In this document: positions 1-12,567 of the stretch, one piece after another
Position numbering within the stretch: the first letter of the stretch is position 1
Layout: each line of letters opens with the position of its first letter
From: Pelargonium nanum
Taxonomy: Eukaryota > Streptophyta > Magnoliopsida > Geraniales > Geraniaceae
Direction of reading: 5' to 3'
Length of the DNA stretch: 64,000 bases
Assembly (NCBI GenBank): GCA_036897485.1
Contig: JAYMTF010000010.1
Coordinates: 1-64,000, forward strand
Notes under the pieces: model-generated
Told to the model about the DNA's origin: nothing
Seen by the model: only the letters and a program-made list of their open reading frames with translations
The model's database searches: none
Position numbers and translations under genes: made by a program

Positions 1-576
1 AAAACCGGAACTCTTTATATCCCTATTACTTTTAAACCCGGAACTAAAGAAAAGGAACTAAACTACTTACGAATCTAAGCATTTGAGCTAATTGGGCCTT
101 TATTTGGCCGACTTGAAACACCAGGCAACTCACTCAAAGAGTTGGAGATTAATACATGGGAGCTAGAATTCATTCTATTGGGATTTGTTTCCCTATTTAG
201 ACTTCTTCCTCAAACTAACGGAGTGATTAGAAGAGTACTAGAAGCCTTTTTCTTTGGATACTTAGCTGTAAGCATGCTTCCCAAACTGCACCTTAAATCT
301 TGGCTGTGAGAATAACTTTGTTCTTGGAATCTCATTTTTGGGTAGTACAAATATAAATAGAAACACGATTCGACCCAATGACATACTTGTCAATTGACCC
401 GAGGTCTACCGGATTTAGAAAAGAGAGAGTCTTTTGGGGTTGGGCAGGCGGACAGCGGTTACTTGAGTTTTCACCAGCTTTATAGAAGGGAGAGGCTTTT
501 AGAGGCAGGACTTCTACGGATTGGTAAAAGAGAGGTTTTTGTTCTATTAAGTATTTCTTGGTTTTCCTGTTGAGAG
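1..576 (+). pseudogene. Coding-like segment, unrecognised relic
   Basis: Frame 1 is largely open here, with a long clean block at 79-305 (FILLGFVSLFRLLPQTNG, RRVLEAFFFGYLAV) and another at 388-576 (RESFGVGQADSGYLSFHQLY). In the first block G+C is about 52%, 35% and 35% at codon positions 1, 2 and 3, and the whole segment is less AT-rich than the spacer that follows. It does not match any plant mitochondrial protein I know. The window begins inside it, so its true start is not visible. It is taken as a broken gene of unknown origin; chance cannot be excluded. Confidence 0.25.
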
Positions 577-757
577 ATTTCCTACAAATAAGAATTGGCT
601 AGTTTCTTACTTGGTTTGGAAAACTAGAACTTCACAATTTCTAACTAAGTAAATCTATTGTTGATTTAGCTTGACTATAATTCAAAACCTTTTAAAAGAC
701 TAGAACCAATGGACATAACCTAAATTCTGGTTTGGCGTAACTTTTCTTTGTCATAAT

Positions 758-816
758 TTAATGTACTCTCTAAGCTACTTAGCTACTTACGAATTCTCGG
801 TTTCGAGTAATTAAAA
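758..816 (+). repeat. 59-bp dispersed direct repeat, copy 1
   Basis: This stretch is identical over 59 bp to 10279-10337. It contains a short internal duplication (GCTACTTA) and the block GAATTCTCGGTTTCGAG. A third, diverged piece at 63-93 (CTACTTACGAAT ... TTGAGCTAATT) aligns to the second half. Confidence 0.97.
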
Positions 817-3800
817 AGTTCGTAGAATCCTATTCAGACTCTAAATTCCTAGATCTTAAAAAAACCCCTTTCCTAGCCGAAGGGTATCCTTTTCTGTGAA
901 ATGAGTTTTCCTACCTGTAATTATGATTACAATACATTTTACTGGTAGAGCAATGTCGCAGGTTTTCTTAGTTATAAATTTGGATTTAGGGGTATAGGAT
1001 CCCGTGAGTAACTAGTTTAATAAAAGAGCCGTCTACAAGACTGTCCTATTTGTAATTCGTATATGACAAATAAGATTCTTTATACGCGCTTTCATTCTTT
1101 AGTCCAAGTATAAAGCTATAGGCGTCGCTTGAAGTCATCTTAAGCATTCACACTTGGGAGGTATGACTTCGACTCCTTTCGAACCAACTACTTTTTTTAT
1201 CTCATCGTTAAAGGAGTTATGCTCTCTTAAGAATGGGGAGTTCTCCACAACTAAGTTTTCTTACTGGGATTCTTGGTATAATTATAATTTATATTCTTGC
1301 TACTTTTCTTCGAATCCGAAAAAATATTTCGAGTTTCTTTTCGAAAGCACTTTTTCCACTAGAAGATTAAGAGTACTAAAATTTCTACCTACAGTTCTAC
1401 TCTCTTTATTTATAAAATTAGAGACATAAAGGGGAACACAAAGGACTCTTTTCCAAGGTTTATTGGAATTGATCCGTCACCATATGAAAAAGAGTAAAGG
1501 ATAGACTTCAAAGGACCAAAAATACATTAGGTAGCTATGGGGCAACACCCAGTTTAATGGGATTCGAACCTGTAACCAGTTCTTTGATTGGACTTTGATT
1601 TACCCGATGTAAAATTTCAAAGTAAAGGCCTAGGATTTTTTTAATTACTTGTCTCTTAGATAACTATTTATGTTTTATGTAAGAAGGGAACTTATCCATT
1701 ATAGAATGGTTTACTGAAAAATAAAGGCATCCACTTAATAAGAAGTTTCAATTCAATCCTTAGCAGGAACTTGTAAAAGCTTTTGGTTTACTTTAATTAT
1801 ATAGAATTGCTAGTAAATATAATAACTTTCCGAACTAATGCATTCGAAATAATGTGTTTATTGTAAACAATCTAAAATAGGGCTCCTACTCAAGTATAAC
1901 TAGTAAAACCCTGAAATTCCAGGCAAGATAATAATGTAAAATACAAAATGTAGCTGTGGGGCTCAGCCTATTCAACTATGGTAGCGAAACACGCAGGATC
2001 CCTATTAAAGATAGATAAAGGCTTATCGCTTAAATTATCTAAAATTAGAATTATCCGAAGCATAAAACCAAACTGAGAAATAAAAAGAGATTTACATATC
2101 GGCAAAAAATATATAGATATTACCTTACATGCTACACAGCAATATCTGACCTTTGTTTAATAAACAAGAAGTGTCGTAACTAAAAATGTATGAAAGAAGC
2201 TCCCTTATAATAGCTATATTAAGATAGTACTAGGGTCCCCTTTCTTAAGTGTTAACTATTAATAGAGGGAAATCGTACGTACTGGAATTAAGCTCTTTTA
2301 GGAATATGGTTAGGAGAGTCCTGTCTAGTACATTCTGAAAAGATTTTTGTAAATATTAATAAATTAAATAATGGGTTCTCCACGTTCCTTGTTATGTGGT
2401 GAAATCAGAGTAACTCTATACGAGTCAAGGCCCCTTAGGCGGTAAGTCGAGTCTATGTCGAATTCACTATGAGATTCTAATATAAAGATATTAGAAGTCT
2501 TGGGTATTTTTAAGTCTAAGTCATAGGATTTTATCGGTATTTTCAGAGTTTAGCTTTAGCTTAGGATTTCCAGAGGAAAAGGAGGAGATACTTAATCGGT
2601 ATTCTAGCTTTCCAGATTAAGGCGGACTTAAATTAATAGGTATAAAAGATCGGCGTAATTTCCTATTATAAAGTTTCTTATATTTCCTACTGACAAGGTT
2701 TTTACTATCCCCGTTTTGAGTTATCCCAAATATATTAAGAACAGATAAATTAGGGGAGCTGCTGATTATTCTTTTGAAGATATAAGTTAAGAGGGAGTCC
2801 TGTTTAAGGAGACAGCATCTCAGTTTTCGCCTATTCTGGGATTGGAGTTACTAATTCCTAAGTCCGGCTTGTCAGCAGAGGCCCTGTGATACAAGAAAAG
2901 AGCCTAAATTACGCGGCTTTTAGGGTCAATGGGCTACCCCTGTTTAGCTAATGTGGTAAATTGCTAAGATATATAATTTTGCCTGCATAGTTCAGTTCTA
3001 TAAAAAGGGGTACTGGCACTACAAAGACATGAAACCCGCTTTTGCTTTAGAATTCATATGGTAGCAGCAGCAAGATTATTCCCGGGTGTATTTCTTAAAA
3101 GAACTCGTACAACAGGCATAAGCAAGCTCAATTCCCTAATCCAGAAAATACTTAAGCTCAAAAACCCTGTGAACATTTAACAGAACTTTCTAGGTACTCA
3201 CTTTTAAATACTCTTAGATTTCTTACTTTTTTGCAATACCCTATATACTTATAGATTTTTCTTTAAGAGTCAAAAATTCCAGAAAAAAAAGCATACTGGC
3301 TAATTAATCTATAACTGTTTATAATTTCGATTTATTGCTTTTATGAACCCCATATATTTTATTTCATCACGTTCTCTTAGGACTTCTTTTATTATTTTAT
3401 TAATAGGAGGGCTATCCAATTTTCCTGTACTGTTATCTTGTGAAAATACATAAATTTATAGTATTAAACAAGGGGTCTTCTGTGTTTTTACAAAGGTTTT
3501 GGAAATGGGGACTCCTAACTTATAGTATAGACACTTAATTAATTGGTTCTTAATAGAAGACCCAGATGCAACCTTTCCGGCAGTAAATATAGTATAGGTA
3601 TCCCCTTTTTTACAGGTAGTAGTCAAAGTATTCCTATTAAATAGCTATCCTCAGGCCAGCAAGAAACTCCTAGCTATAAAAGCAGATTAAACCTTTAAAG
3701 GGATCCTATCTACTTATACGTACCCATGTTATATTAAATACCCAAAAGCATCGCTTCATTATTTATATGAAAGAAGTCCTGGGGTATTTTTTGTTAAAAT

Positions 3801-6800
3801 TTCTACTGCAAGAATACTATACCTGGTAAGGCGGCCCCTTAATAAACTTACTTCTTAGCTAAGCGTAAAATTCATGAAATTCCTAGGAAAAAGTACCCCT
3901 TCAATTTCATTTACAGAATGTGCCGGACCTAAAACCTGATAGATATGAATACTACAAAAGACACAACAAAGAATCCAGTACAAAGAATTCTCAAAAAATA
4001 ATTCTACAAAATTCCCTAGAACTGAGTTAATCCCTTAAAAATCTCCGAAAGAGGATACCTAAGATAGACATTAAGCGGTGCTCCTTCCTTTTCAGGTTAG
4101 GTCCAGTGTATATAATATAGAAAAAAGGTTCCGCGGACAACGTAAAAGTACTTTTATACCCCTAAACAACCTATTAAAGGTAAATGCAAGAATGTCGCCG
4201 AGCACAAAAACTAAAATACAAGGAGCTCCCTTCTATGCGAAAAGAGAAGGCTTCTAGTCGATAAAAGCGGATTCACCCTTGTGAGTACGAGTTTTAAGTT
4301 GCCAAAAAGTCCTGCTTTTATAAATAAAGAATTTTTATGCTAGACTATTGGCAACAAGTATACTAGTCAAAAAGACCTTTCAAGATTGACGAGGAACTCA
4401 TATTAATAAGGAGCTGGCTATAAACTTAATAAACTTTACATTAACAGCTATCTTATATTATATATATTTATAATACCATAATACCAGGAAGGGACTAGGA
4501 CAGGAAATCCTATTTTTTTAATAAAACAGAAATATGATATGAAAAAGCGGATAGTAAAAAATAGATAAAACACATAAAAGTGGCAATAAGGGGTACACTC
4601 TACTTCGGGAAGACCCTAGTTAAACATTTAAGAGGACACACAATAAGGTTGTATAACCAAAGCAAGTCTTGATAAATTGACCTAGCCCCCTTATCGGGCT
4701 TTTATTACCAGCTGCCCAAGCTTTGCAAAACTGGGTAAATATATGAACTTCCCTTTGCTCCATTCCGTGATATTTCCAATTACCGCTGTTACAAACAAAA
4801 CTGTACTTTTTTAGTCCCCTTACTTGTAAGATAAAAACTTAGGGAATACTCTAACAGTAACTCCTTCCGCCGACCTTTAATGCGCGCTTCAATTCCCTTT
4901 TTAAGATAAAACAGGAAAGCTAAGTATAGCCGCATCAATGAAGTAAAAAATCTTTTGTTTTAGTCGTATGGATTTACATGATAGAGGGAAGCACTCCTAA
5001 GTAATGGGGCAGAACTCGTATAAATACTGCCAGAAGAATCCATTCAAATTTTTGAGAAAGGGGTAAGTACGCTCTCTCCTATTATAAGTACAGTATATAA
5101 GTACCTTTTATTGGACAACTAAAAGCTTCCTCATACTATATATGGGACCCTTTGTTTCTAGCTTTGCAATTTCCTGATATTTGATATTAAATTGTTATTA
5201 TTAAGAGTCTTGCTCTACTGCTTACCTTACCCTATAATTAAGGAGATTTCAATAACTTTACAAGCTAAGTAATACTAGAGAAGGGGGCGCCTCTAATGAA
5301 GTTTCGAGTAAACCTACCCAATTAAAGAAAAGTTATGAAAAGGATAGGACGTGTGTTTCTATAGTTCCAGTTAATTGCATTATTAATCCTGCGGAAACAT
5401 CTAACATAATTAATAGAATTCGTAAAAAACTATATTGCAGCATAAAATAATAGAAGGAGTAATGCCTCATCAAAGAACTCTTGGGGGGTCTCTTATTCAA
5501 ATAGAACTGCGAAGTACACTAAAGTAATCTTTCCCACACGCGGACGAATTCTTTCAGCCTCTGACAATGCGCTCTATACTATTTACTATTTCTATATTAA
5601 TAAATTTTAAAACTTGGAACTGAAAGTTTCCCGATTATAATTATAAATAAGGCAGCTTCCTATGTAGTGAACTTATAAAAGTATTCCCCTCGCGAGCTGT
5701 CAGAAAACAATTGACCAAAAAATAGAACTATATACCTTAAAAATAGACTCTCGTTCTCGGGATAAAGAGGATCCCTTCCTTAAAAATAAAAGCTCACCCC
5801 GAGGGCTGCCTAAGGAATATATCTTCAGAAACTACTCTTTATTAACAAGCAAGATCCAAGCATAAAATATAACAAGCTGACAAAGGGATAGTAGGATATA
5901 AGAAACTTCTAAAAAAAGGATTTTCCTTCCTTTTTAATCTTCGAGGGTAAAGTAGCTTTTGTATAAAACAGAATAGTTTTGAATAGCTCCCTATTGAGAA
6001 TCTTAATTTAATAATAGGTATGGCCAGATAGCGGCAGGAGATACCCCTTTAAAAACCCAATCCCGAGGCGTGGGTCCACTTATAAAATAATTAGCATTTT
6101 AGTCTACTGGTAATATTTAAAAAGTCTTTTCTCTGAAAGTACAAGAATTGGGTAACCCTATAAGCTTAAAAATTGATAAAACGTACTCAACTTGATTAAG
6201 AAAGCTCTTAACAAGAACCCAGAAAAATATAAAACCAAACTTGCTTTAAAGTATTTTGTGTTACTCTATACAAACTAGGAGCTCTCTAAATGGGTTAGAT
6301 ACTTGCGCGGGGGTGTCATTGCTATTTGATTAGCTTGTGTAAAGAGTTCTTCCTCCCATATAGGTACCTCCTCCCCTATTTCAAATTTCTTAAGTAAAAA
6401 GATCCAAAAACTTACTTGTTTAACTGATCCTCGTAATGAGTACTTATTTTTTAATTGAAATATCCAAGTAAATGGCCCGGAATTCTTATATTAAAATTTC
6501 AATTTAATCTTCGGTCAGTACATAGCTGAAACAAAAAAGGAACAGGTCCATAAGAGAAAATTAAATTTCTTCCTGAAGCCGGCAGCTATGAGATTGACAA
6601 AAGCATAGAGTCGCGTAAGGAGTTATATCTGTAGTACAGAAATAGGTTTCACACAGTTTCTAATTCAAATAGTATTTCTCGTTCTAACTGGGGTCTTAGA
6701 GTATCAACCTAATATTCAATGTTTTAAGAGAGATCCAGCCCTTTTGATCCATTCTTTAATATTCCTAAACAGATGGAGGTACGCTTATTTAGACAAGCCT

Positions 6801-8565
6801 CCCTAACCCCGTTTGAGGGTGCGTTTCCTGTTAGTACTTTGCAAGGGACTTAGATTTTTCTACATTTTTTAGCAAGACTTCACTTATCCTTGTATCGTAT
6901 AGAATTTGCCTTTATAATCTTTATGAGCTTAGGCAGCTACTTCCTTAAGACAAGGGAAGGGTAGATTACCCCTTTAATTAATTCCTAACAGCATTTTTTT
7001 GAGTTAAAACCCAGTACCAAGCAAACTGAAATCCCTTATAAATAATTAAACTAAACCAATTTATAGGTACTTGTACTAATTAAAGCTATGTATAATAGTG
7101 TCCCTATTCTATTCTGAGTTACTGTGCGATAAGTCCTATATCTTATAAGGGGCCTCTATTAATGAAAAATCAAAGATTCAAATCGTGTTACAATAATTTA
7201 GTATACACCAGAAGCCTCTGTTTGAAATAACAAATAACTGCAAAGACTAAAGCGTCGTATTATAAGGATTCTGTCTACAAAGGATGCTCTTAACCTCCCG
7301 TAAAAGCTTTGGACATAAAGAGGTCCTTTTCAAATTAGCAAGTAACTCATCACCAACACATACAAGATTTCTCTAGGCCGCCTTTATTTGATTCCGGACT
7401 TTTGTTTGACTAGAATATTTTAAAAGAAGGAGCCTCTCACACAAGTGTTAACATATGCACACTTTGCATACTAGGTAAAGGTTTAAAGAGTAAGGAATTT
7501 ATAGTTTTCATTCATACCTACAAGAAATTCACTTTTAAAAAAGTATACTTCATGTAGAATAGAAATAGGAAGGAATAGAATCCAGTTAAACGAGAATAAT
7601 ACAATCCTGTCCGAGCACTAATAACAGAATTACTTTAGTTGAGTAAAGGCAGACGAAAGGCGAACCGTATAAATAAAAAAGCTATCTCATTCCAATTTAC
7701 AATCCAGTACCTATATAAGCAATCAGTTTAGTGAATTTTTTCCTAGTTTCGTAGAGAGTCCTGGTGTACCACATAACAAAATCTATAAAATCTAAAGTTA
7801 GTAATATCCTAAAGTGTAACCTTGACCTTATAAGAACCTTAATACTATATTCAACTAAGAAAAAGTATTTACTCACACGTTCCGGAGGGTGCCTAACCTA
7901 ATACTATAAGTATACGAAAACTTCAAGCACTCTCCATCAATTTTGGAAAACCTATTTATTAAGAATCTACAACCTAGTAATTTAAGTTTAGATCTAACCA
8001 ACCCGGGATGCCTTTATATCACAAGGATTTAGCTCCTTCTCTCTGACTTATCTTGCTAGTACAACTCCTCTTTAGGTCAATATGGGAACTTCTTACAAGT
8101 AAATATCAGGAAAACACAACCTCAAAAAGGAATTCCATTTAACGGGCACGCAAAAAACTTAATTCCTTATTATATCAGTCATAATAAAGTGAATCCTAAT
8201 GCTAAATGAGTCTATCTTACAATAGGACCCCGTTCTCTGTATGCCCAAAAGTAAATAGATTGGAATACTTATCTAAGAATCTACTAGGATACTAAAGGAT
8301 TATCGTAGATAGTGAAATTAAGACATATTTACTGAAACTCCAGTACAAACTCTTATAATACCATAATCTTGGGATTAGCTTCTGTATTGCCGTTGGGGTA
8401 TAGACACGTAGCTCCGTAATATATATATATAAGCCCCTTTATTAAGATTAAAAATGTTTCAAGGTCAGGTAACACAAAAAGGAAGTAGAAAGTTTAACCT
8501 TAGTTTCAGGCCCCTATATAGGTAACTTATAAGTTTTAACAGGATATTTGAGTTTGTCTTCGGCC

Positions 8566-8635
8566 GAAGCTCCAGGTTAGAGCATTCGTTTAATTGACTA
8601 GCGGGCATAGGTTCAATCCGCGTGCTTATCTAACA
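8566..8635 (+). pseudogene. tRNA-like relic, possibly trnK
   Basis: A D-arm is well formed (GCTC-CAGGTTA-GAGC). It is followed by ATTCGTTTAATTGACTAG and then GCATAGGTTCAATCCGCG. The order and spacing are tRNA-like, and GAGCATT plus TTTAA recalls trnK, but the anticodon arm does not pair and the T-loop has lost a base. The identity is uncertain. Confidence 0.3.
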
Positions 8636-10278
8636 ACTTATTTGAAACTGCAGCGCTATTCATTTTTTATCCGATTACCGTGTATAATTACGATTGATCT
8701 GCTTGAAGAATACCTTTTTATACAAGTAAGCCTTTCATAGTGTATGCCCGCGGGGATCTTATCTATATTTTAGATTTCCGTTAGTTATATTACTAGTTTA
8801 ATGAACTCCCATAACTTTCCCTATCTATAGAAATACCTAGGATTAATATTTAATTCAGTTTATTCTCCTTTTCTCAGGTATATAAGTACAAGCGCACGGG
8901 GACTCTTTTATCATAATATAAAATATAGAAAGCCTTCTTTCTTAGAGATACAAGTAAAGGTATGGCAATAAAGTGGAAGTTTAATAAACAGTAAGAGCTC
9001 TAGTAAGAGTCAAGCGGTCATATAACTCGAGGTGGATCAAAAGTCTTTCTTCAAAGCTGGAGAGTTCTCGAGTTCATCTCTTTTAGCCAGACAAAGAACT
9101 GTATTAAAAAGTGTATTTAAAGAATCTTAACTGAGTTTCGAGTTTATAGTATATTCTAAAAGTTTTACGAATAACAAAGGAAAGTAATAGTTATAAATTG
9201 CGTATAAATAAGTAGGTTAAAATAGAAATCTTATTGAGCCTTACTTCCTCCTGTCTAAAAAAGCTCTTAAAAGAATACCCATCTGGAATCTGAGTAATCA
9301 TAAGATCAACAACAAATTTTGTAATGTCATTTATTAGTGACAGGGTTAAGGAGCTAAAAATAAATTTTAAAAGTAACATACATAATAAAGAGGAAGCTCT
9401 GATCTAACGCCACTAAGCGAATTTCAACTAAGCTAAACTCCTTTCGTGTCAAACCCTTGACTTTGAAGAACGTAAATCGGATCCTTCTTACTTAAATATT
9501 ACTTAAATATATTTTATCTCGAAATCCTCTAGTAATCTAGTTAATTTTTTAGAAGCAGTATTGTCTTAATTAAGGGAATGCGTTCTGCTCTACTAATTAA
9601 AGTTTCACATTCTAACTCTGTGTAGGATTCCTTATAATAAAATGAGGAACCCGCATAATAATAGATTAAATTATACCCATAGATAAGCCTAATTAACTAA
9701 AGTTAAGACTGCTGATATTTTGTATATTTGAAGTAAAGCGATATATTTAACTAACGTTCTTGTTATAGTATACATAACTATCGGAATCAAATCCAGGAAG
9801 TAAAGTTATGTACAATCTAAGAGTATCCGCTTTCCTTTAGATAAGTGTAAGCCCCACTAGGCATAAGCTGGTAGGGTACTCGATCGTAAGGAAAGTTTAA
9901 AGAAGAAAAATACCATATCGTAATTGTTTAGATTTATGCGAAAGATCGACACCAAAATAAAGGAGATTGTGTAGGGGTTTATGTGGTCTCCTTAATATTT
10001 TAATCACAAGCAAGATAGATTTTTTCCCTTTCACTTGCCTTGAATTACCCTTTTAGAAAGTCATTTATCTTGAATATTTCATTTAGGAAACTAGAAATTA
10101 GCAAACAAGTTTTGCATTGAATTACTACCCTCTTAAACCTGAAAACTAAGCAATTTATTGAATTAAGCCAGCTTACAGAACTCTAAAATAAGTACCCTTT
10201 TAAACAGAGTGTAATAGGACTTGAACCCTAAGACATTCTATTCAAATTAATCCGCGCTCTACCCATCAATACCTTAAG

Positions 10279-10337
10279 TTAATGTACTCTCTAAGCTACT
10301 TAGCTACTTACGAATTCTCGGTTTCGAGTAATTAAAA
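10279..10337 (+). repeat. 59-bp dispersed direct repeat, copy 2
   Basis: This is the exact second copy of 758-816, in the same orientation, 9521 bp away. It lies at the left edge of the pyrimidine-rich island that follows. Recombination between the copies would excise or isolate about 9.5 kb. Confidence 0.97.
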
Positions 10338-10339
10338 TA

Positions 10340-12260
10340 GAGTTCTATTGGATTCCCAATTTCTTTATCTAAAAGATTCCTATTTATGTTTCCTTATTTG
10401 CTGCTTTAGTACCCTTCTAAAAGACTCAAATGGAAGACTCCTACTCTTTATTTACTTTAAAATAGAACCCTTTTGACTTCCTCTTATTAAATGAAACTAA
10501 CAAAAGGAAAGTCTTCTACTACTCTTATCTTATTATTGCAATATCCGCTTACCAATTAGGAAGACCTAAGACACTTACTAATATCTAAGGAAAAAGACAC
10601 TAACTACAACTACTGAGATTCCTTACTTAGATTTAGTCAATTAGGGCACTTGCTAAGCTCATACTTCTAAGAAAATCTGATTCTATCGTAGAGTGAACTT
10701 ATTGTTAATTACCTGTCCTAAATCCTGTAACCTAGAAGGGGACTCCTTTGCCCTTTGTAAAGTGCAAAACCCTAGACTAAGTCCTATACCCTTGTTTTTG
10801 TAGGAAACTGTTCCTACTTGAATTCACACTCTTCTGGCATACCTGTACTTGCTTTCCTTAGAGCTAATTAGACTTGTACTCGGATTCTGTAGCTCACTCT
10901 CTGTATCTTATGCCTACTATATCTAGACTTCTCTTTACAGCTAGACCTTATCTTTCTTCAGAGCTAAACCCGGACCTCTTTTCTATTAAATTACTCTTTA
11001 CTGGAAACGGATTACCTCAAACTTCCTTGAATGTTAACTTCCCAAAAAACCTAGAGTTTAAGTCTTTTCTATACAAAACACGGAATTGAATACCTCTCCG
11101 AACCCTTGTGCACCCCTTATTTAGAATTGATTTCTCTATATCCCCAAAGTAAAAGAACCCTCTTTCTATTTTTATTCTATTGCCATAATTGACTAAGACT
11201 TCTACTGCTCTCTGAACTAAGTTAAAGAACTCCTTCTGCTTTTAAAATCCCCTTTCTGCTCGGTAGAATACAATGTAACAATCTTTATATTTAACCCTTA
11301 GTTTTTTGACTTGAAACTAAGTCTTTCTACTATCTCTTCTAGAAAACTTTTACGCATTTGACTTTAGAGATTGTTAACCCTGTAAACCAAAGGAACACAA
11401 AGGCAACCTACTCAGTTCTTACTCTTCTTTCCCTTATTACAATTTCCTAAGCCGCTATTATATACATTGGAATGAAAAACCCTACAATCCCAAGAATTGA
11501 CTCCCTGTTAAGAAAAGAATCTAGCCAATAAACTCTCGTGAAAATTGTACTTTGCTTGCTAAGTTTAGACCTTAGATTTGCTCTTAAACCTTGGTTAACC
11601 GATTCTTTGTTACTCTTATTCAAGCTAAATCCTTCTTAAAAGCCTTACTCTTTGTACCTCTAGCTTTTTAGAAGTCTTCTTTAGTCCTGCTGCTACACTC
11701 TAACTGTCTTATGGGTAGGAGTCTTTCTCTTATGGGCTATACCTTCTTTCTTAAATACCTAAACCAACCTTCCTAAAATGGAAATACAACTCTTATTATG
11801 CTTTGGTGAAGCCTTTCCTATCCTATTTATTATATCCCAGAGTTCCTCTTTTACCTTTAAAATTCAGCTAGGCACATGCGCAATCAAATAAAGGCTCCCT
11901 TTATTACTAGTATCCGCTAAAAGTCTATACACCTAATTGACTAGACTATTAAAAATCTCCTGTCTTTAATAACACACCCTTACTTTAAATGCTTAAAATA
12001 GAAAGTTCTTACTGACCTTACTTCTTATCCTGTATCTTATTCTGTAACGTAGCTTGTTTTTTCTTCTTATGCACAATACCTAGACCTATCTTAATGCCTA
12101 TAACTTGCTTAGTCTGTATCATATCCCTAACTTTCTTCAGAGTCAGAGATAGACTTCTCTTAGCTACACCCCTCTTCTGAGTAATACCTTTCTTTAGAGC
12201 TATTATCTTAGGTTTCTTCTTCTTGTGGCTAGTGAATATGGTACTCCTTTTCTTCAAGTT
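10340..12260. other. Pyrimidine-rich island
   Basis: The plus strand is rich in CTT, CCT and ACT words, and the near-palindromic G/C islands of the surrounding spacer are scarce. It begins at the second 59-bp repeat and ends in minisatellite array 1. No gene is recognised; a frame at 10874-11089 is of chance length. Confidence 0.5.
12020..12260 (+). repeat. Degenerate minisatellite, period about 18 bp (array 1)
   Basis: Imperfect units of the kind CTTAGAGCTATACC plus a T-rich link follow one another: CTTAATGCCTATAACTTG, CTTCTGAGTAATACCTTT, CTTTAGAGCTATTAT. On the minus strand this gives a Lys-rich frame with a 6-residue rhythm (KKGITQ, KRGVAK). Related units appear at about 11700-11765 (CTTATGGGCTATACC). 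The minus-strand frame is taken as a by-product of the repeat, not a gene. Confidence 0.6.
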
Positions 12261-12567
12261 TAGACTTTCCTTATTTTTAGATAGTTTAACCCCGAATCAC
12301 TTAATAGAACAACGGCTTATAATAGTTCCTCTTTCAACACCTGTAAAAAAAATTCCTGGATCAGTAAAAAAAGACTTTAACACAAAAATTCTTGATCAAA
12401 TATCAAATAGAGTATACCGAGCTATAGTATTTTATAAGACTGGAAACCTTTACTTTAAAGATAAAAGTTTCTCTGACTTGCTCCCAAAAGAGCAGGATAC
12501 TCTCTTATCAACAAAACCTTGTACAAGCAGGGTGCCCATAAACAGGAATATCTACTACTCCCCTTGA
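12238..12567 (+). CDS. Possible 109-residue protein, unrecognised
   Basis: An open frame runs from ATG 12238 to TGA 12565-12567; without a Met it is open from 12181. The N-terminal 15 residues are hydrophobic (MVLLFFKFRLSLFLD), followed by a soluble, Lys-rich part (TPVKKIPGSVKKDFNTKILDQISNRVYRAIVFYKTGNLYFKD). Over 60 codons counted from 12295, G+C is about 40%, 28% and 15% at positions 1, 2 and 3, the gradient expected of a coding frame in an AT-rich genome. Length alone is not convincing: in 64 kb at this base composition about one such frame is expected by chance. I recognise no family. Its 5' end overlaps minisatellite array 1. It could be a real gene, a relic or chance. Confidence 0.22.
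   Translation: MVLLFFKFRLSLFLDSLTPNHLIEQRLIIVPLSTPVKKIPGSVKKDFNTKILDQISNRVYRAIVFYKTGNLYFKDKSFSDLLPKEQDTLLSTKPCTSRVPINRNIYYSP

Larger units (their letters stand above)
577..10278. other. AT-rich spacer without recognised genes
   Basis: Stops are dense in all frames and no conserved mitochondrial protein or rRNA word was found. It holds the first 59-bp repeat, the tRNA-like relic at 8.6 kb, a T-loop-like word at 1558-1571 (minus strand) and many short G/C islands such as GGGGACTCCT at 3507. A methionine frame at 1163-1429 is within chance length. Confidence 0.7.

Noticed and set aside
1163-1429. 88-codon frame with a GGGAGG just before the ATG
   Set aside because: Plant mitochondria do not use a Shine-Dalgarno rule reliably, and the length is within chance; no family recognised.
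8420-8434. Run of alternating A and T
   Set aside because: Short simple repeat, ordinary in AT-rich DNA.
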